64,000 bases of DNA from Paulinella micropora (Eukaryota > Cercozoa > Imbricatea > Euglyphida > Paulinellidae). The stretch spans positions 1 through 64,000 of the forward strand of contig WBZZ01002773.1 of NCBI GenBank assembly GCA_019918135.1, in the 5' to 3' direction. The translations under genes and the position numbers were made by a program. This document shows positions 1 through 10,061 of this stretch, piece by piece (within the stretch, counting starts at the first letter, position 1; each line of letters opens with the position of its first letter). The notes beneath the pieces were generated by a model that was not told the DNA's origin, ran no database searches, and saw nothing but the letters and a program-made list of their open reading frames with translations.

Positions 1-6
1 CGTGCT

Positions 7-243
7 CTACTTCCTCGTCTGAACTACTCTCCTCACTTTTTCCTCAATCATATCCTTAGCCAACTGTTTCTTAGTAATGTGGTCCATCTTTTCGTCATTA
101 GTAATTTCTTTCACATTCTTAGCCTCTTCCTCAGCAAGTAGTTCCCTCGCCCTCTCAATCTTTCTCTGTTTAGCCTGGTTCTTCTTAGCCTCCCAACCCT
201 TTTCAAGATTTTTCATAGCGACCTCTCTATTACCTCTTGGCAT
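7..243 (-). CDS. K/E-rich Polinton protein (partial)
   Basis: A short lysine- and glutamate-rich, probably coiled-coil protein. Its middle part, from about KQRKIERARELLAEEEAKNV, is nearly identical to the protein at 23944-24444, and it sits head-to-head with a fibre gene exactly as there. No enzyme motif is visible. The role is unknown; in related elements such charged small proteins may be virion or DNA-associated, which is inference. The gene is at the window edge so its full extent is not seen. Confidence 0.6.
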   Translation of the reverse strand: MPRGNREVAMKNLEKGWEAKKNQAKQRKIERARELLAEEEAKNVKEITNDEKMDHITKKQLAKDMIEEKVRRVVQTRK

Positions 244-319
244 TTTATAACTTGTTTATATTATTATACAAAATAATATTATTTAGTTTTTATTAATAAA
301 CTAATTATATAGCGGTTCA

Positions 320-2484
320 ATGAGCCAATACAAAAGTTTATTAGGATTGAATGAAATCACCACAGATAGTCTAAATATAGCCAACTTAGATTTAACGAAC
401 ACTAATATTATTGGCTTAAACACTGATAGGGTGCCAGAAGATGCTGACCCCGTAAATCTTTATTTCACCGATGGCCGATTTGATGCGAGGTTATCTGCCA
501 AATCAACAACGGACATTAAAGAAGGGAAACCGTTTATACTACACTGAGCAACGAGTAAGGGACAACGACGAGGTTAAAGCCTCAACTCAACATCGCTCTA
601 ATACATCCAACCCACACCAAACCAGTTTATACAATTTGGTAGACACTAACATATCCGCACCAACGGTCGGTCAATACTTAACATACAACGATGTTGATGG
701 AAAATGGAGGAATACCACCCTGGGGTCAATAGACACACTCTCCGATGTAGTCATAACCGCACCAATAGCGATGAATAGTTATCTAACATATAATTCAATA
801 AGTTGGGTCAATAAAACCTTTCCGATAAATGTTGATGAATTCGGCAATATTAATATGGGCGGTTATTTGAATATAACAGGAGTAAATTTACTAAATACGA
901 TATTGGTTTCTTCAATCATAACCACTGCGACATTTGATGATGCTTTTGACACACGGCTCGCGACTAAATCAACCACTAACTTAGCAGAAGGAACTAATCT
1001 ATATTATACTGATGGCAGATTTGATGCTCGTCTCGCCACTAAATCAAACACTAACTTAGCAGAGGGAACGAACCTTTACTATACGACAGCCAGAGCCAAT
1101 ACAGATTTTGACACAAGGCTCGCAACCAAAAGCACCACAGATTTAAAAGAAGGGACTAACTTATATTACAGCACAGCAAGATTTGATAGTCAATTGGCAA
1201 CTAAGAGCACCACCAACTTAGCTGAGGGAACCAATCTATATTACACCACCGCGAGAGCCAATACAGACTTTGACACACGGCTAGCTACTAAATCAACTAC
1301 TAACTTAGCAGAAGGAACTAATCTATATTATACCACCGCTAGGGCTAATACGGATTTTGACACACGGCTAGCTACTAAATCAACCACTAACTTAGCAGAA
1401 GGAACTAATCTATATTATACTAATGCTAGGTTTGACACCCAATTAGCAACAAAGAGCACCACCAATTTAGCAGAGGGAACTAATCTATATTATACCACAG
1501 CCAGAGATAATTCAAATTTTGACACACGGCTCGCAACTAAATCAACTACTAACTTAGCTGAGGGAACAAACCTTTACTATACGACAGCCCAGAGCGAATA
1601 CGGACTTTGATACGAGATTGGCTACCAAGAGCACCACCAACTTAGCAGAGGGAACCAATTTATATTACACTAATGCGAGATTTGACACACAATTAACAAC
1701 AAAGAGCACCACCAACTTAGCAGAGGGAACCAGTTTATACTATACCACAGCAAGGGCGAATACGGACTTTGATACACGGATAGGAACTAAATCAACGACG
1801 AATCTAGCCGAGGGAACGAACCTTTACTATACGACAGCCAGAGCGAATACGGATTTTGACACGACTAGCTACTAAATCAACCACTAACTTAGCAGAGGGG
1901 ACAAACCTTTACTATACCAATGCGAGGTTTGACACTCAATTAGCAACAAAGAGCACAACCAATTTAGCAGAGGGAACCAATCTATATTACACCACCGCGA
2001 GGGCTAATACAGACTTTGACACACGGCTAGGAACTAAATCAATAATGCTTTAAGTGATGTAATAATAACAACACCCGCAAACGGGCAATAATTATCATAT
2101 AATGGAACGAACTGGGTGAATTCAACAGGGTCTCTGGCTTTTCTTGCTTTATCTGGTGGAACAATGACGGGCGATGTAAAACACGGGGCTTCTGCTTTTA
2201 CTCTATACACAGCACCGCAGGCTATGACGACCAATACAACTCCTTCTCCATTTGTGGCTTCTGCTTCTAATGAATACAATCCAGCATATTATGCTTTTAA
2301 TGCCGACCAGAACGATTACTGGACGACGGCTATTTATTACAACGACACGACAGGAGTATATAACAGAGTGACAGCAACTACGAATACTTGGGAAGGTGTT
2401 GGATACACAGGCGAATACATAAAAATTGATTTAGGAGCGATATACAAAATAAAAACATATTATGTGCGGTCTTCTTCTGCTAAC
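320..2484 (+). pseudogene. Polinton fibre-like protein (broken)
   Basis: The ATG at 320 opens MSQYKSLLGLNEITTDSLNI, matching the start of the fibre at 24510. There follows a tandem array of about 28-residue units of the type TKSTTNLAEGTNLYYT, then from about 2190 a beta-rich domain with NDYW and YTGEYIKIDLGAIYKIK. That last domain has no counterpart in the 24510 fibre but matches the secreted protein at 60040 in GC-rich block B. The copy is broken with several breaks and is cut by the border with block A. By analogy with phage and Polinton fibres it would be a host-attachment protein; that is inference. Confidence 0.7.
940..2045 (+). repeat. Fibre-coding tandem repeat array
   Basis: About 13-14 units of roughly 84-90 bp, each encoding the consensus S-T-T-N-L-A-E-G-T-N-L-Y-Y-T followed by ARANTDFDTRLA or NARFDTQLA. 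The units alternate between these two ends. The complete Polinton has only about three units in the same place (24690-24860), so the array has expanded or contracted since the copies split. Confidence 0.85.
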
Positions 2485-2721
2485 TCGTGTTGGGTAGGGC
2501 GGGGCGCCGCACCCCCGGGCACCCCCGGACGGGCGCGTGGGGGGGGGGGGGGGGGGGGGCACGCCGGTGTCGCGGGCCCGGCGAGAGGAGCGCTGGTCGG
2601 CACGGTCGGCACCCCCGGCCGGGAGGGGGAAGCGGCGGCGGGCGGGGGCGGGGACGGGGAGCCCGGGGGGCCTGTACACCCCAAAACGGCGCGGGCCGCC
2701 CCGGGGGGCAGTGGTACCCGC

Positions 2722-4260
2722 ATGGAGCTGAGCGAGCAGGCCTGGACGGAGCACTGCCCTGCCTCCCTCGCCGGAGACTCCGCCCGGCAGCTCGCTAGCT
2801 CCGCGCAACTGCAGGCGCTGCTGCGGCGCTACCGCGTGCCCGTGGGCGGAACGCAGCCGTTCAATAGCACCAGCTTCACGGGGGGCAAGTTCCTGCTACC
2901 GGATGACCCGCAGGTCTACTTGCAGGTGGTGGAGCTGCTGGCCTGCCTGCGGGGCACGCCCTGGGCGGTGCCGCTGGTCGAGCGTACGCTGGCAGACGTT
3001 GGTAAATTCTACTTGGACCTGGACTGGGCGCTGCCGGGCCACACGGCCTGCCCGGCCGAGATCCTGGCGCCCTGCGACAGCGCGGGGCCGGGCGCCCTCC
3101 ACCGCGACTGCTTTGTCGCCGTGGCGCACCGGGCCGTCGGGTTCCTGGTCGCGGACCCGGCGCTGAGCACGGCCGTGCTGCTCAACTCCTGCGGCTACCG
3201 CCGGGTGCGCGGGTGCTACAAGGCGTCGTTCCGTCGTGTACCACTCGCTGTACCTGCCCAAGGCCGCGGCCAAGGCCCTGGCCTTCCTCGTCGCCAAGCT
3301 GTGCCACGTCCACTACGGCTGCGAGCGCGCCCAGGGCGAGCTGCTCACCAAGGTCGTCGACCAGTCGGTCTATGACAAGAACCGCCTCATCCGCTACCCG
3401 TACGCCGACAAGGGCGCCAGGCTAGTGTGTGCGACCTGCCGGGAGCTCGGCGGGGCCAAGCTGCAACTGTGCCTCAAGGGCTCCTGCCGCACCGTCCTGG
3501 CCGGCCGGCCCTGCGTGCCGGTGGGCCGCCTCGGCGCCGGCGGCGAGCTGACGACCCGCGGCCTGTCGTGGCGCGACTTCCTGCTGGACGCCAGCGTGCG
3601 GCAGCAACGGGCGGGCGCGCCGCCGCCGCCTCCGCCCCTCGGCCTGGCGCCGAGGCTGCAGGAGCTCGCACGGCTGCCCGGGCGGCCACCCTGGTCGTGG
3701 AGGACGAGCCCCCCGAGTGGCACCCCCCCACTCCGCCCGCGCCGCCCGCGTCCCCGCCCGCGCCGCCGTCGTCGGCCGCCCGTGGTCCGCAGCCGGCACA
3801 GGGGCCGGCGCGGGGGCCGGTGTACGTACCCTGGGACAGCGGGCTGCCCGGCCGCCTGCACTGCGAGCCGCGGGGCTGGGTGCCCACCCCGGGCGCCACG
3901 TACTGCTTCCGGGCGCTGCTGGAGCACCTGGTGGCGCCTTACCTCGGCGCTGCCGGCGGCGAACCGCTGCTCAACTGGGCGCAGCGCGCTCACGGCAGCC
4001 ACGGGGACCGGGCGTCCGGGTGGGTGCGGGTCACGGCCTACAGCAACCTGACGGCGCCGACGCCCGCCCAGGCCGCCCGGTGCCCCTTCCAGTCGGCGGT
4101 GCGCGGCGCCGCGTACAAGCACCAGAGCAACTTTGTGTCGGCCGTCGTCAACGGGCGCAACCTCTTTTTTGTGTGCCACGACGACCAGTGTGAACCCCTG
4201 CGGCATGCCGGCCTGGGCGCTGGGCCGATTGGATTCGCTTGCCGGCCTGGGCGCTGGGCC
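2722..4260 (+). pseudogene. PrimPol / herpes-pox type DNA primase (broken)
   Basis: Archaeo-eukaryotic primase features appear in the expected order. A DxD pair lies in FYLDLDW near 3010. An SxH-like YHSLYLPK lies near 3240, then VDQSVYDKNRLIRYPYADKG near 3360, the family's vD.svY....R.p...K signature. A C-terminal zinc-binding segment, CPFQ...HQSNF...NLFFVCHDDQC, lies near 4082-4195, as in UL52/PrimPol proteins. The product would lay primers for viral DNA replication. The ATG at 2722 starts MELSEQAWTEHC. The copy is broken, about two or three breaks. RPB10 follows downstream. Family assignment rests on motif order seen by eye. Confidence 0.65.
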
Positions 4261-4608
4261 GGCTGGGCGCCGCCCCCTGAGAATCAGCCCGTCCACGGAC
4301 GCTGGGAGCCGGCCGGGCCGCCCCTGGCGCTTGCCCGGCCGGGCCGCGAGTGTGGGGGGGGGCGAGAACAGAGGGGGGAGCGAGGGAGGGGAGCGGCCAG
4401 CAGTGTCAGTAAAAACCCAAGCCAGTCGGTCACGCCAGTGAGGCCCGGCAGCCCGGCCCGGCAGCCCCGGCCTGCCTCCGGACGGGGTGCCCCGCCGGCC
4501 CCTCCCCTCCCCCCGCCGCTCTCTGGCCTCCCTTGGCCGCCCCTCCCCCCTCCCCCTCCCGGAGCCCCCCCCCCCCTCGCACACAACCCGCCTCGCTTCC
4601 TCCCGCGG

Positions 4609-4869
4609 ATGGCGAGCCTGCCGTACAACTGCACCTCGTGCCACAAACCGCTAGGCTGCCTGGTACCCGCCTACCAAGCTCTTAAAGCCGAACATTATAC
4701 CTCGGCCGAGGCACTGGACGCGCTGGGCCTACTGCTAGCGTGCTGCCGCCGCAAGCTACTAGGTGCCAAGGACTGGGGTCGAGAGGAGGTCGTGAGGCGC
4801 GCCCTCCAGCAAGCCGCCCGCCATGGAGATCACGTGGACTCCGCAAGCAGCGCAGTACGTGGAAGTTAG
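4609..4869 (+). CDS. RPB10-like RNA polymerase subunit
   Basis: An 86-residue protein with the RPB10/RpoN zinc-binding layout: an N-terminal CxxC (C8-T-S-C11) and a second pair in LLACCRRKLLG preceded by EALDALGL, the family hallmark before the CCRRM box. RPB10 proteins are about 65-75 residues, so this one has a C-terminal extension that overlaps the next ORF. It would form part of a virus-encoded multi-subunit RNA polymerase, which marks viruses with partly cytoplasmic transcription. The ATG at 4609 is chosen because the match begins within a few residues of it. It appears whole. Confidence 0.75.
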   Translation: MASLPYNCTSCHKPLGCLVPAYQALKAEHYTSAEALDALGLLLACCRRKLLGAKDWGREEVVRRALQQAARHGDHVDSASSAVRGS

Positions 4870-5227
4870 GCCCGTGCTGGGATCGCACGGCACTATCCGG
4901 GAGGGAGACCTGATTTACACCTGCGACGAAGAGTTGCGGTCCGACGACAGCGATGTGGTCCTGGGCTATGCCTGGAACAGCTACGACCTGTACGACAAGA
5001 CAGTGCGGGCCACGCCGCCCCTGCACAAGACCTTGCTCGGCGTCACGGACGAGACCGCGAGCCCTTTGCAGGCAGAGAAAGTCATCCGCGTCCAGACGGC
5101 GGGCTTGGCTTTCTACCCCGTGGCCCAGACTGTGGCGCTCAGCAAGTTTCCGTACGGCAGCTACGTGCTGATCAAGGAAACGTACACACCCCCCCCGCAA
5201 CCTCTCGGAACAACGCAGGCAGAGTGA
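4823..5227 (+). CDS. hypothetical protein, 134 residues
   Basis: The ATG at 4823 opens MEITWTPQAAQYVEVRPVLG. The gene overlaps the end of the RPB10-like ORF by 47 bases in another frame, a compact viral-style arrangement. The sequence is neither low-complexity nor membrane-spanning and has the residue balance of a globular protein. No known motif was recognised. Confidence 0.5.
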   Translation: MEITWTPQAAQYVEVRPVLGSHGTIREGDLIYTCDEELRSDDSDVVLGYAWNSYDLYDKTVRATPPLHKTLLGVTDETASPLQAEKVIRVQTAGLAFYPVAQTVALSKFPYGSYVLIKETYTPPPQPLGTTQAE

Positions 5228-5488
5228 GACTCCACAGTTCCCAGAGATGAAGGCCTGGGTGCCCCCCGCGAGAGCCGGACCGGGGCCGACGACGACGAGA
5301 AGCTCCGCGCGGAGGCCAGGGCCGGCGGCCGAAAGCCGGGCTCGCGCTGGGAGCTGCCCGCCGAGTCGTTTTACCGGCAGGACGGCAACGATTTCCAGCG
5401 CAAGTTCGCGGCCGCGCAATGCCCGGGAGCCCGCGGCCGCGGCAGGGAGCAGCGCTTTCTGCCGTGTGCACAGGCCTGGCTGCTAGCC

Positions 5489-5719
5489 GTGCTCGAGAAG
5501 AACGCAGGCGGGGAGGCTAAAGACGACGAGGAGTTGGTGAGCATGCTGCAGCGCCTGACGGACTGGTGGATCGACGTGCTCAAGGAAGACAGGCACCAGC
5601 TGGACGACGGGTGGGTCTGCCTGGGGCAGGTCCTGGGGTACTTCGATGACAAGCACGCCCTGGCCGTGAGGCTGACGCGGTCGACCAGGGGCCCCAGCCC
5701 CCTCCGCCAGACTAAGTAG
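5489..5719 (+). CDS. hypothetical protein or fragment
   Basis: A 76-codon open frame beginning with GTG and containing a plausible globular, partly helical sequence (LVSMLQRLTDWWIDVLKEDR). The frame is open upstream of 5489 without an ATG, so this is likely the end of a longer gene whose start is not clear. The region 5228-5914 holds nothing else recognisable. Confidence 0.3.
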   Translation: MLEKNAGGEAKDDEELVSMLQRLTDWWIDVLKEDRHQLDDGWVCLGQVLGYFDDKHALAVRLTRSTRGPSPLRQTK

Positions 5720-5914
5720 CAGGGTTGGAAGCACCACCACCGGTCGCTAGACTAACCGGCGGGGCCCCCGACCAACCGCCTGCCGCGGCAGCCGGCTGTT
5801 TCTGCCTGAACCACCACTGCCGGCGTGGGCGACCGCGGGAAGCAGGTGGCACGAGCCGAGTTGGTCCGCAAGAGTGCAGTGCTGGTCGTCAGCTTTTATT
5901 AAACAACTTGGCTT

Positions 5915-8082
5915 CTACTCTACTAGGACTACACAGTCACGCAGAGCTAACGCCACTTCGGCATTGCCATCGCCGGTGTCCGGCCCGGCCTCGTACAGGC
6001 CGCCCGCCAGCCTCTGCCACGGTGGGGCTGTCGCAACGGCGGGGGTCTGTTGGTCGTAGCACAGATAGACCAGCAACAGGCCCGAGCGGCCCGCGACCTC
6101 CGGCACGCGCCCCTCCTGCAGGTCCACGAGCAACCGCTGAAGGCGCTCGAACCTGGCCGCCAGCGGCGGGTCGTACAGCACGCCGTCCACCTCGAACCAG
6201 TGCGGGTTGAAGCGGATGTACACGACCGGCAGAGTACGGAAGTTGGGGTTGGCAGCCAACGCAGTGTTGATCTGGAGCACGCGCCCCAGCTCGCACCGGT
6301 AGCGCCGGTGCGCAAACTCGTCGTTGCACAGCAACCGCAAACACCGGCGCTCGGGCGGCAGCGACTGGAACCCGAGCAGATGGAAGTCGGGGCGCGAGCT
6401 CACGGCTCCTGCAAACTGCGGTGTGATTTGGGCATCGCAGTGTTTGTAGAAGATGGCATTGGCAAAGTCGCGGTCAAACGCCCAGCCCTGGGCACTGAGA
6501 AACTCTGCCAACTGCTGCTCACTCTTGAAGCGCTTGGCGATGCCTTCTTCGGTGTGGCACCGCTGCACGTGATCATCCAGCGAGCGCTCCGTGGGCAGCG
6601 CGTCGTGCACTGGAGCAGGCCTTGTCCGGTCTGGAACTTGGCCGTGCTGAACGACGCAAAAGCACACACATGCTGCCATTTCTTGCTTTCTTCGTGCCTC
6701 CGCTCGTGTGCCTTGAGATGATGAGACCTACTGAAGCGGGCCTCACACTCTGGGCAGGCAAATGGCTTCTCACCAGTATGCGTGCGCAAATGTATCTTGA
6801 GATTGCCAGCCTGAGTAAAGCAGGCGTCGCACTCTGGGCAGGCAAACGGCTTCTCGCCAGAATGGATGCGCAAATGCGTCTTGAGACTGCCAGCTTCACT
6901 GAAGCGGGCGTCGCACTCTGGGCAGGCAAATGGCTTCTCGCCAGAATGTGTGCGCAGGTGTTTCTTGAGACTGCCAGATTCACTAAAGCGGGCGTCGCAC
7001 TGGGCGCAGGCGAACGGTCTCTCCCCAGTGTGCGTACGCAGGTGTTTCTTCAGATTGCCAGCTTGACCAAAGCGGGCGTCGCACTCTGGGCACGCAAACG
7101 GCTTCTCCCCCCTGTGCGTGCGCAGGTGCGTCTGGAGATTGCTAGATGCACTGAAGCAGGCCCCGCACTCTGGGCAGACAAAAGGCTTCTCGCCACTGTG
7201 CGTACGCAGGTGTCTTTGGAGACTGCCCGCTTCACTAAAGCGGGCGTCACACTCTGGGCACTCAAAAGGCTTCCTGCCACTGTGCGTGCGCAGGTGTCTT
7301 TTGAGACTGTCAGCCCGAGTAAAGCGGGCCTCGCACTCGGGGCAGGCAAATGTCTTCACCTCGCCACGGTGTGTGCTAGCAGCAGTAGTCTGTTCTTCTT
7401 GTTTCTTTACGTGTCCTTCGCCCTTGCCCGATTTTGTCTTAGCTTCTTTAGCGAGGACACTTGTCAGGGTCAGGTCTGCTGGCGTTGCGTGCCGCGCGCA
7501 CAGCGTCGGCCACTCCGACGCCTGGCAGACGACGGTCGCTAGCGTCGCCAGGTTTTCGTGTTGATAACAAGGCTCACAGGCCGGGCGGTCCGCCGATTCT
7601 TGGCCCCCGCGCCACTCCTTGAACACCAGCTGGCGGCCCTCGATAACTCGAAACGCAGCTCGAAAATGTTGCAGCATGCGGATCCCTGCTTTTTGCTCCA
7701 CAAACGGTTCGGCAGTCTTGAAGCGCGCCAGCCAGAGCTGGACCGCGGGCGAGGGAGTCAGGCTGGCCGTCGGGCGGTGGCCATCGTGCCGCCGGCGTTT
7801 CGGGCTGTGGCCGCCGTCCACCTCTTCTGCCGGCCGGCGCCGCGCGTGGCGCTGGCACAGCCTGGCCGGCCGCTCGGCCTCGTCGCCGCCCGCGTCGGCC
7901 GCCCGCACGCGGCCGCGGCGCATGAAGCACCTCTCGCACGCCGGCTGCCAGCTCTCGGTCGGGCCCGCCAGGCGGCACACCAGCCCGCCGTCGCGCACGC
8001 ACAAGCTCGCCGCGCCGACCGCTGCCACCGCGTCGCGGGAGCCGTACCGGCGCACGAAACTCCGCACGACCCGGCTGTCCAT
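5915..8082 (-). pseudogene. C2H2 zinc-finger array with nuclease-like C-terminus (broken)
   Basis: From the ATG at 8082 (MDSRVVRSFVRRYG) come two CxxC...CxxH modules, then eight near-identical C2H2 fingers of the type KPFACPECDARFSEAGSLKK (about 7360-6690). A C-terminal domain follows with RPDFHLLGF, CNDEFAHRRYRCELGRVLQI and PVVYIRFNPHWFEVDG. The last part resembles the PD-(D/E)XK-type endonuclease domain common in algal and giant-virus proteins (E.DE.QH..Y..ceE..R, then vviRFNPd). DNA binding by the fingers and cleavage by the tail is inference. The copy is broken, about one break, unless it is spliced. Confidence 0.6.
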
Positions 8083-8538
8083 CCAAAACTGGTCGAAGTC
8101 CCTCTCACCGCCCTGCGCTGGAGCAGCAGGCTCGTGGGAGACAGAGGAATAGCCCGGGGGATGTGTCTTTCTGGCCCGGGGGGGGGGGCAGGAGCCGCCA
8201 TCCCCCCGCCCGTCTCCCGCCCCGCGCGCGTGGACGGCTACCCCCCACCCCCCCAGGCCCTCCCCCGCCGGCGCGCCGTGCCCCGACCCGAGGGTGGGTG
8301 CCGGGGGGGGGGGGGGGTGCACGTGCCCGCGTCTCCCGCCCTCCTCTCCCGTGGGGGGAGGAGGGACGCGCGACCGACCGGCCTTCCCCCTCTCTTCTTT
8401 TTCCCGCCCCCGTTTCTATCAGGGCCGGGGCCCGGATGGCTGCCGTCGCTCGCGTCCGGGCCGGCGCTATACCAAACTCTCCGCCCTTGGGCTGTTCGGG
8501 GTTTAATTCCAGGAGCCAACGCGGGTCACAGATCAACC

Positions 8539-8688
8539 ATGAGGAGGTCGTTGGGGTGGAGGGTCCTCCTCCTGTCCCTTCCCGTTCTGTGGGGAAGAGG
8601 ACTAGAGCTAGCCAGGGTGCTCGGGTGCACGGAGAAGTTCACGGAACAGTTCTTCCACCGCTTCCCGCGTATCATGGAGGCGCGCTAG
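8539..8688 (+). CDS. possible small secreted protein
   Basis: A 49-codon ATG frame with a charged start (MRRSLGW) followed by a hydrophobic stretch VLLLSLPVLW, like a signal peptide. It lies in the gap between the zinc-finger gene and the LRR gene, which run leftwards. In DNA this GC-rich such frames arise by chance, so support is weak. The rest of 8083-8684 is G/C-run DNA with no gene seen. Confidence 0.15.
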   Translation: MRRSLGWRVLLLSLPVLWGRGLELARVLGCTEKFTEQFFHRFPRIMEAR

Positions 8689-9761
8689 CCCCCTGTCACG
8701 AAGGGCGTCGTCCCACAACCACTCAGGTCCAGGCTGCCTAGTTTGGGCAGGAGGTGCAGGCCCGCCCGCAGTAGCCCCATGCCCGTCAGTTGCCTACACC
8801 GTGCGAGATCCAGGTGCTCTAGGTTTGTTAGCCCTGCTAGGTGTAACAACCCGGCGTCTTTCAACTCCGAGCAACCGGCGAGGCTTAGGCGCTCTAGCTT
8901 GGTCAGGGTTTGCAAGTGTGCTAGCCCGCCGTCAGTTATCCGTTGACAATCGGTGAGATCCAGGCAACGTAGCGCAATCGACCCCTCCAGGGATTCCAAA
9001 CCAGCGTCTGTGATCTCGTAGCAACGGGCGAGGCTTAGCTCCTCCAGCCTCTGCTTCGGCACGTGCACCAACCCGGTTCCCGTCAGCAACGGACAGCCGG
9101 AGAGGTCTAGCTCCTGCAATAACTTCAACTGTTTCAGTCCTTGGAGTTCCGCGTCCGTCAGCTCCGGGCACTCAGCAAGGTTCAGTTGCCACAGCTGTCT
9201 CAGCGCCACCAGATGCTTCAGCTCGAAGTACCCGAGCCTGGCGAGCTTCAGCCGCTGCAGCTGCGTAAACCTGGACAAGGGTTCTAGGTCGCCTTCGTCG
9301 ACCTCTTGAAAGCCGCTGAGGTCTAGCTGCAGCAGGCGTGGAAAGGTGTCGGCCAGGCAGGCTAACTGTTCCGCGGTCAGAACAAGCTGGTAATACTTCC
9401 TCGGGGAGGTGGGGTCCCCTTCCGCGCAAAGGAAGCGTTCCACTGTCACGCCCGGGAAGCTGTGGCTGCGCGGAGCCAGGGCCTCGAGCCCCTCCAGCCC
9501 CAGCAGGAGCTCGTTGAGGCGGACGCGGGCACTGCTCCAGGCGTCGCCGGCCACTGCCAAGAAGGACCGCGCCTGTGCGAAGGTTCGCAAGTCCAGCTGT
9601 GGTCACCGGAAGCCCGCCCAAAAGTCCGGCCTGCGCAAGAGCTGGGCCAGCTCGGGGGCAACCGCCGCCAACCCAAGCAGCCTGTTATAGCCCAGCCAGT
9701 CCCTGGTACGGAACCAAACCGCGGTAGAGGGAGACCCTGGGGCGCCGCCGGCTGATTGCAT
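8685..9761 (-). pseudogene. Leucine-rich repeat protein, cysteine-containing type (broken)
   Basis: About nine LRRs of the LxxLxLxxCxxLTDxGLxxL type are seen, for example LQELDLSGCPLLTGTGLVHV and LRCLDLTDCQRITDGGLAHL. This is the cysteine-containing LRR class of FBXL and AMN1 proteins. The ATG at 9761 (MQSAGGAPGSPSTAVWF) is the likely start; the N-terminal part (LGLAAVAPELAQLLRRPDFW) is where an F-box would sit but is not a clear match. In giant viruses such proteins are often substrate adaptors for ubiquitin ligases; the role here is inference. Broken, about one break. Confidence 0.6.
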
Positions 9762-10061
9762 CCGCGCGCTACCGAGGGGGAAAGGAGACAGCGGGGTGTG
9801 GTTACGTAGGGCAGTAACCACGTACCCCTGCCGCACACGCGCTTCCTCCCCCCGGGCTGGCACGAGGGCCGGGTAAGGGGGGAGAGCGCGGGAGGGGGGG
9901 AGCGCAGCGGGGGGGAGGGAGCGTGCCGCACGCCCCTCGGCCCGCCCCTCGGCACGCCCCCCCCCCGGCCTGCCCCCCCCGGCCGGCGGCTGGGGGACGG
10001 GAGGGGCGGGGGGGGGGGGGGCTGAGCCGGGGGGGGGGGGGGCGCCGTCGCTCGCGAGGCG
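9762..10061. other. G/C-run spacer
   Basis: Strong runs of G and C (for instance 10010-10041) separate the divergent LRR and SNF2 genes. No gene, hairpin terminator or repeat family is recognised. The beginning of the SNF2 gene may reach into this spacer. Confidence 0.5.

Larger units (their letters stand above)
1..2484. mobile_element. Polinton-like fragment, left end of window
   Basis: This AT-rich stretch holds a minus-strand K/E-rich gene and a divergent plus-strand fibre gene, the same pair in the same order as at 23944-27944 in the complete Polinton. The N-terminal fibre sequence is closely similar between the two copies, but repeat number and C-terminal domain differ, so it is a related but distinct element. 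It runs off the left edge and stops sharply at the GC-rich block near 2485. It is broken, with several breaks in the fibre gene, and only a small part of the element is present. Confidence 0.8.

Noticed and set aside
940-2045. Regular direct repeats resembling a CRISPR array
   Set aside because: The units are contiguous, keep codon frame and encode the same peptide as in the complete Polinton; there are no unique spacers.
6622-7542. Plus-strand 306-codon frame opposite the zinc fingers
   Set aside because: Its repeats are the antisense of the finger repeats; the minus strand has eight complete C2H2 fingers.
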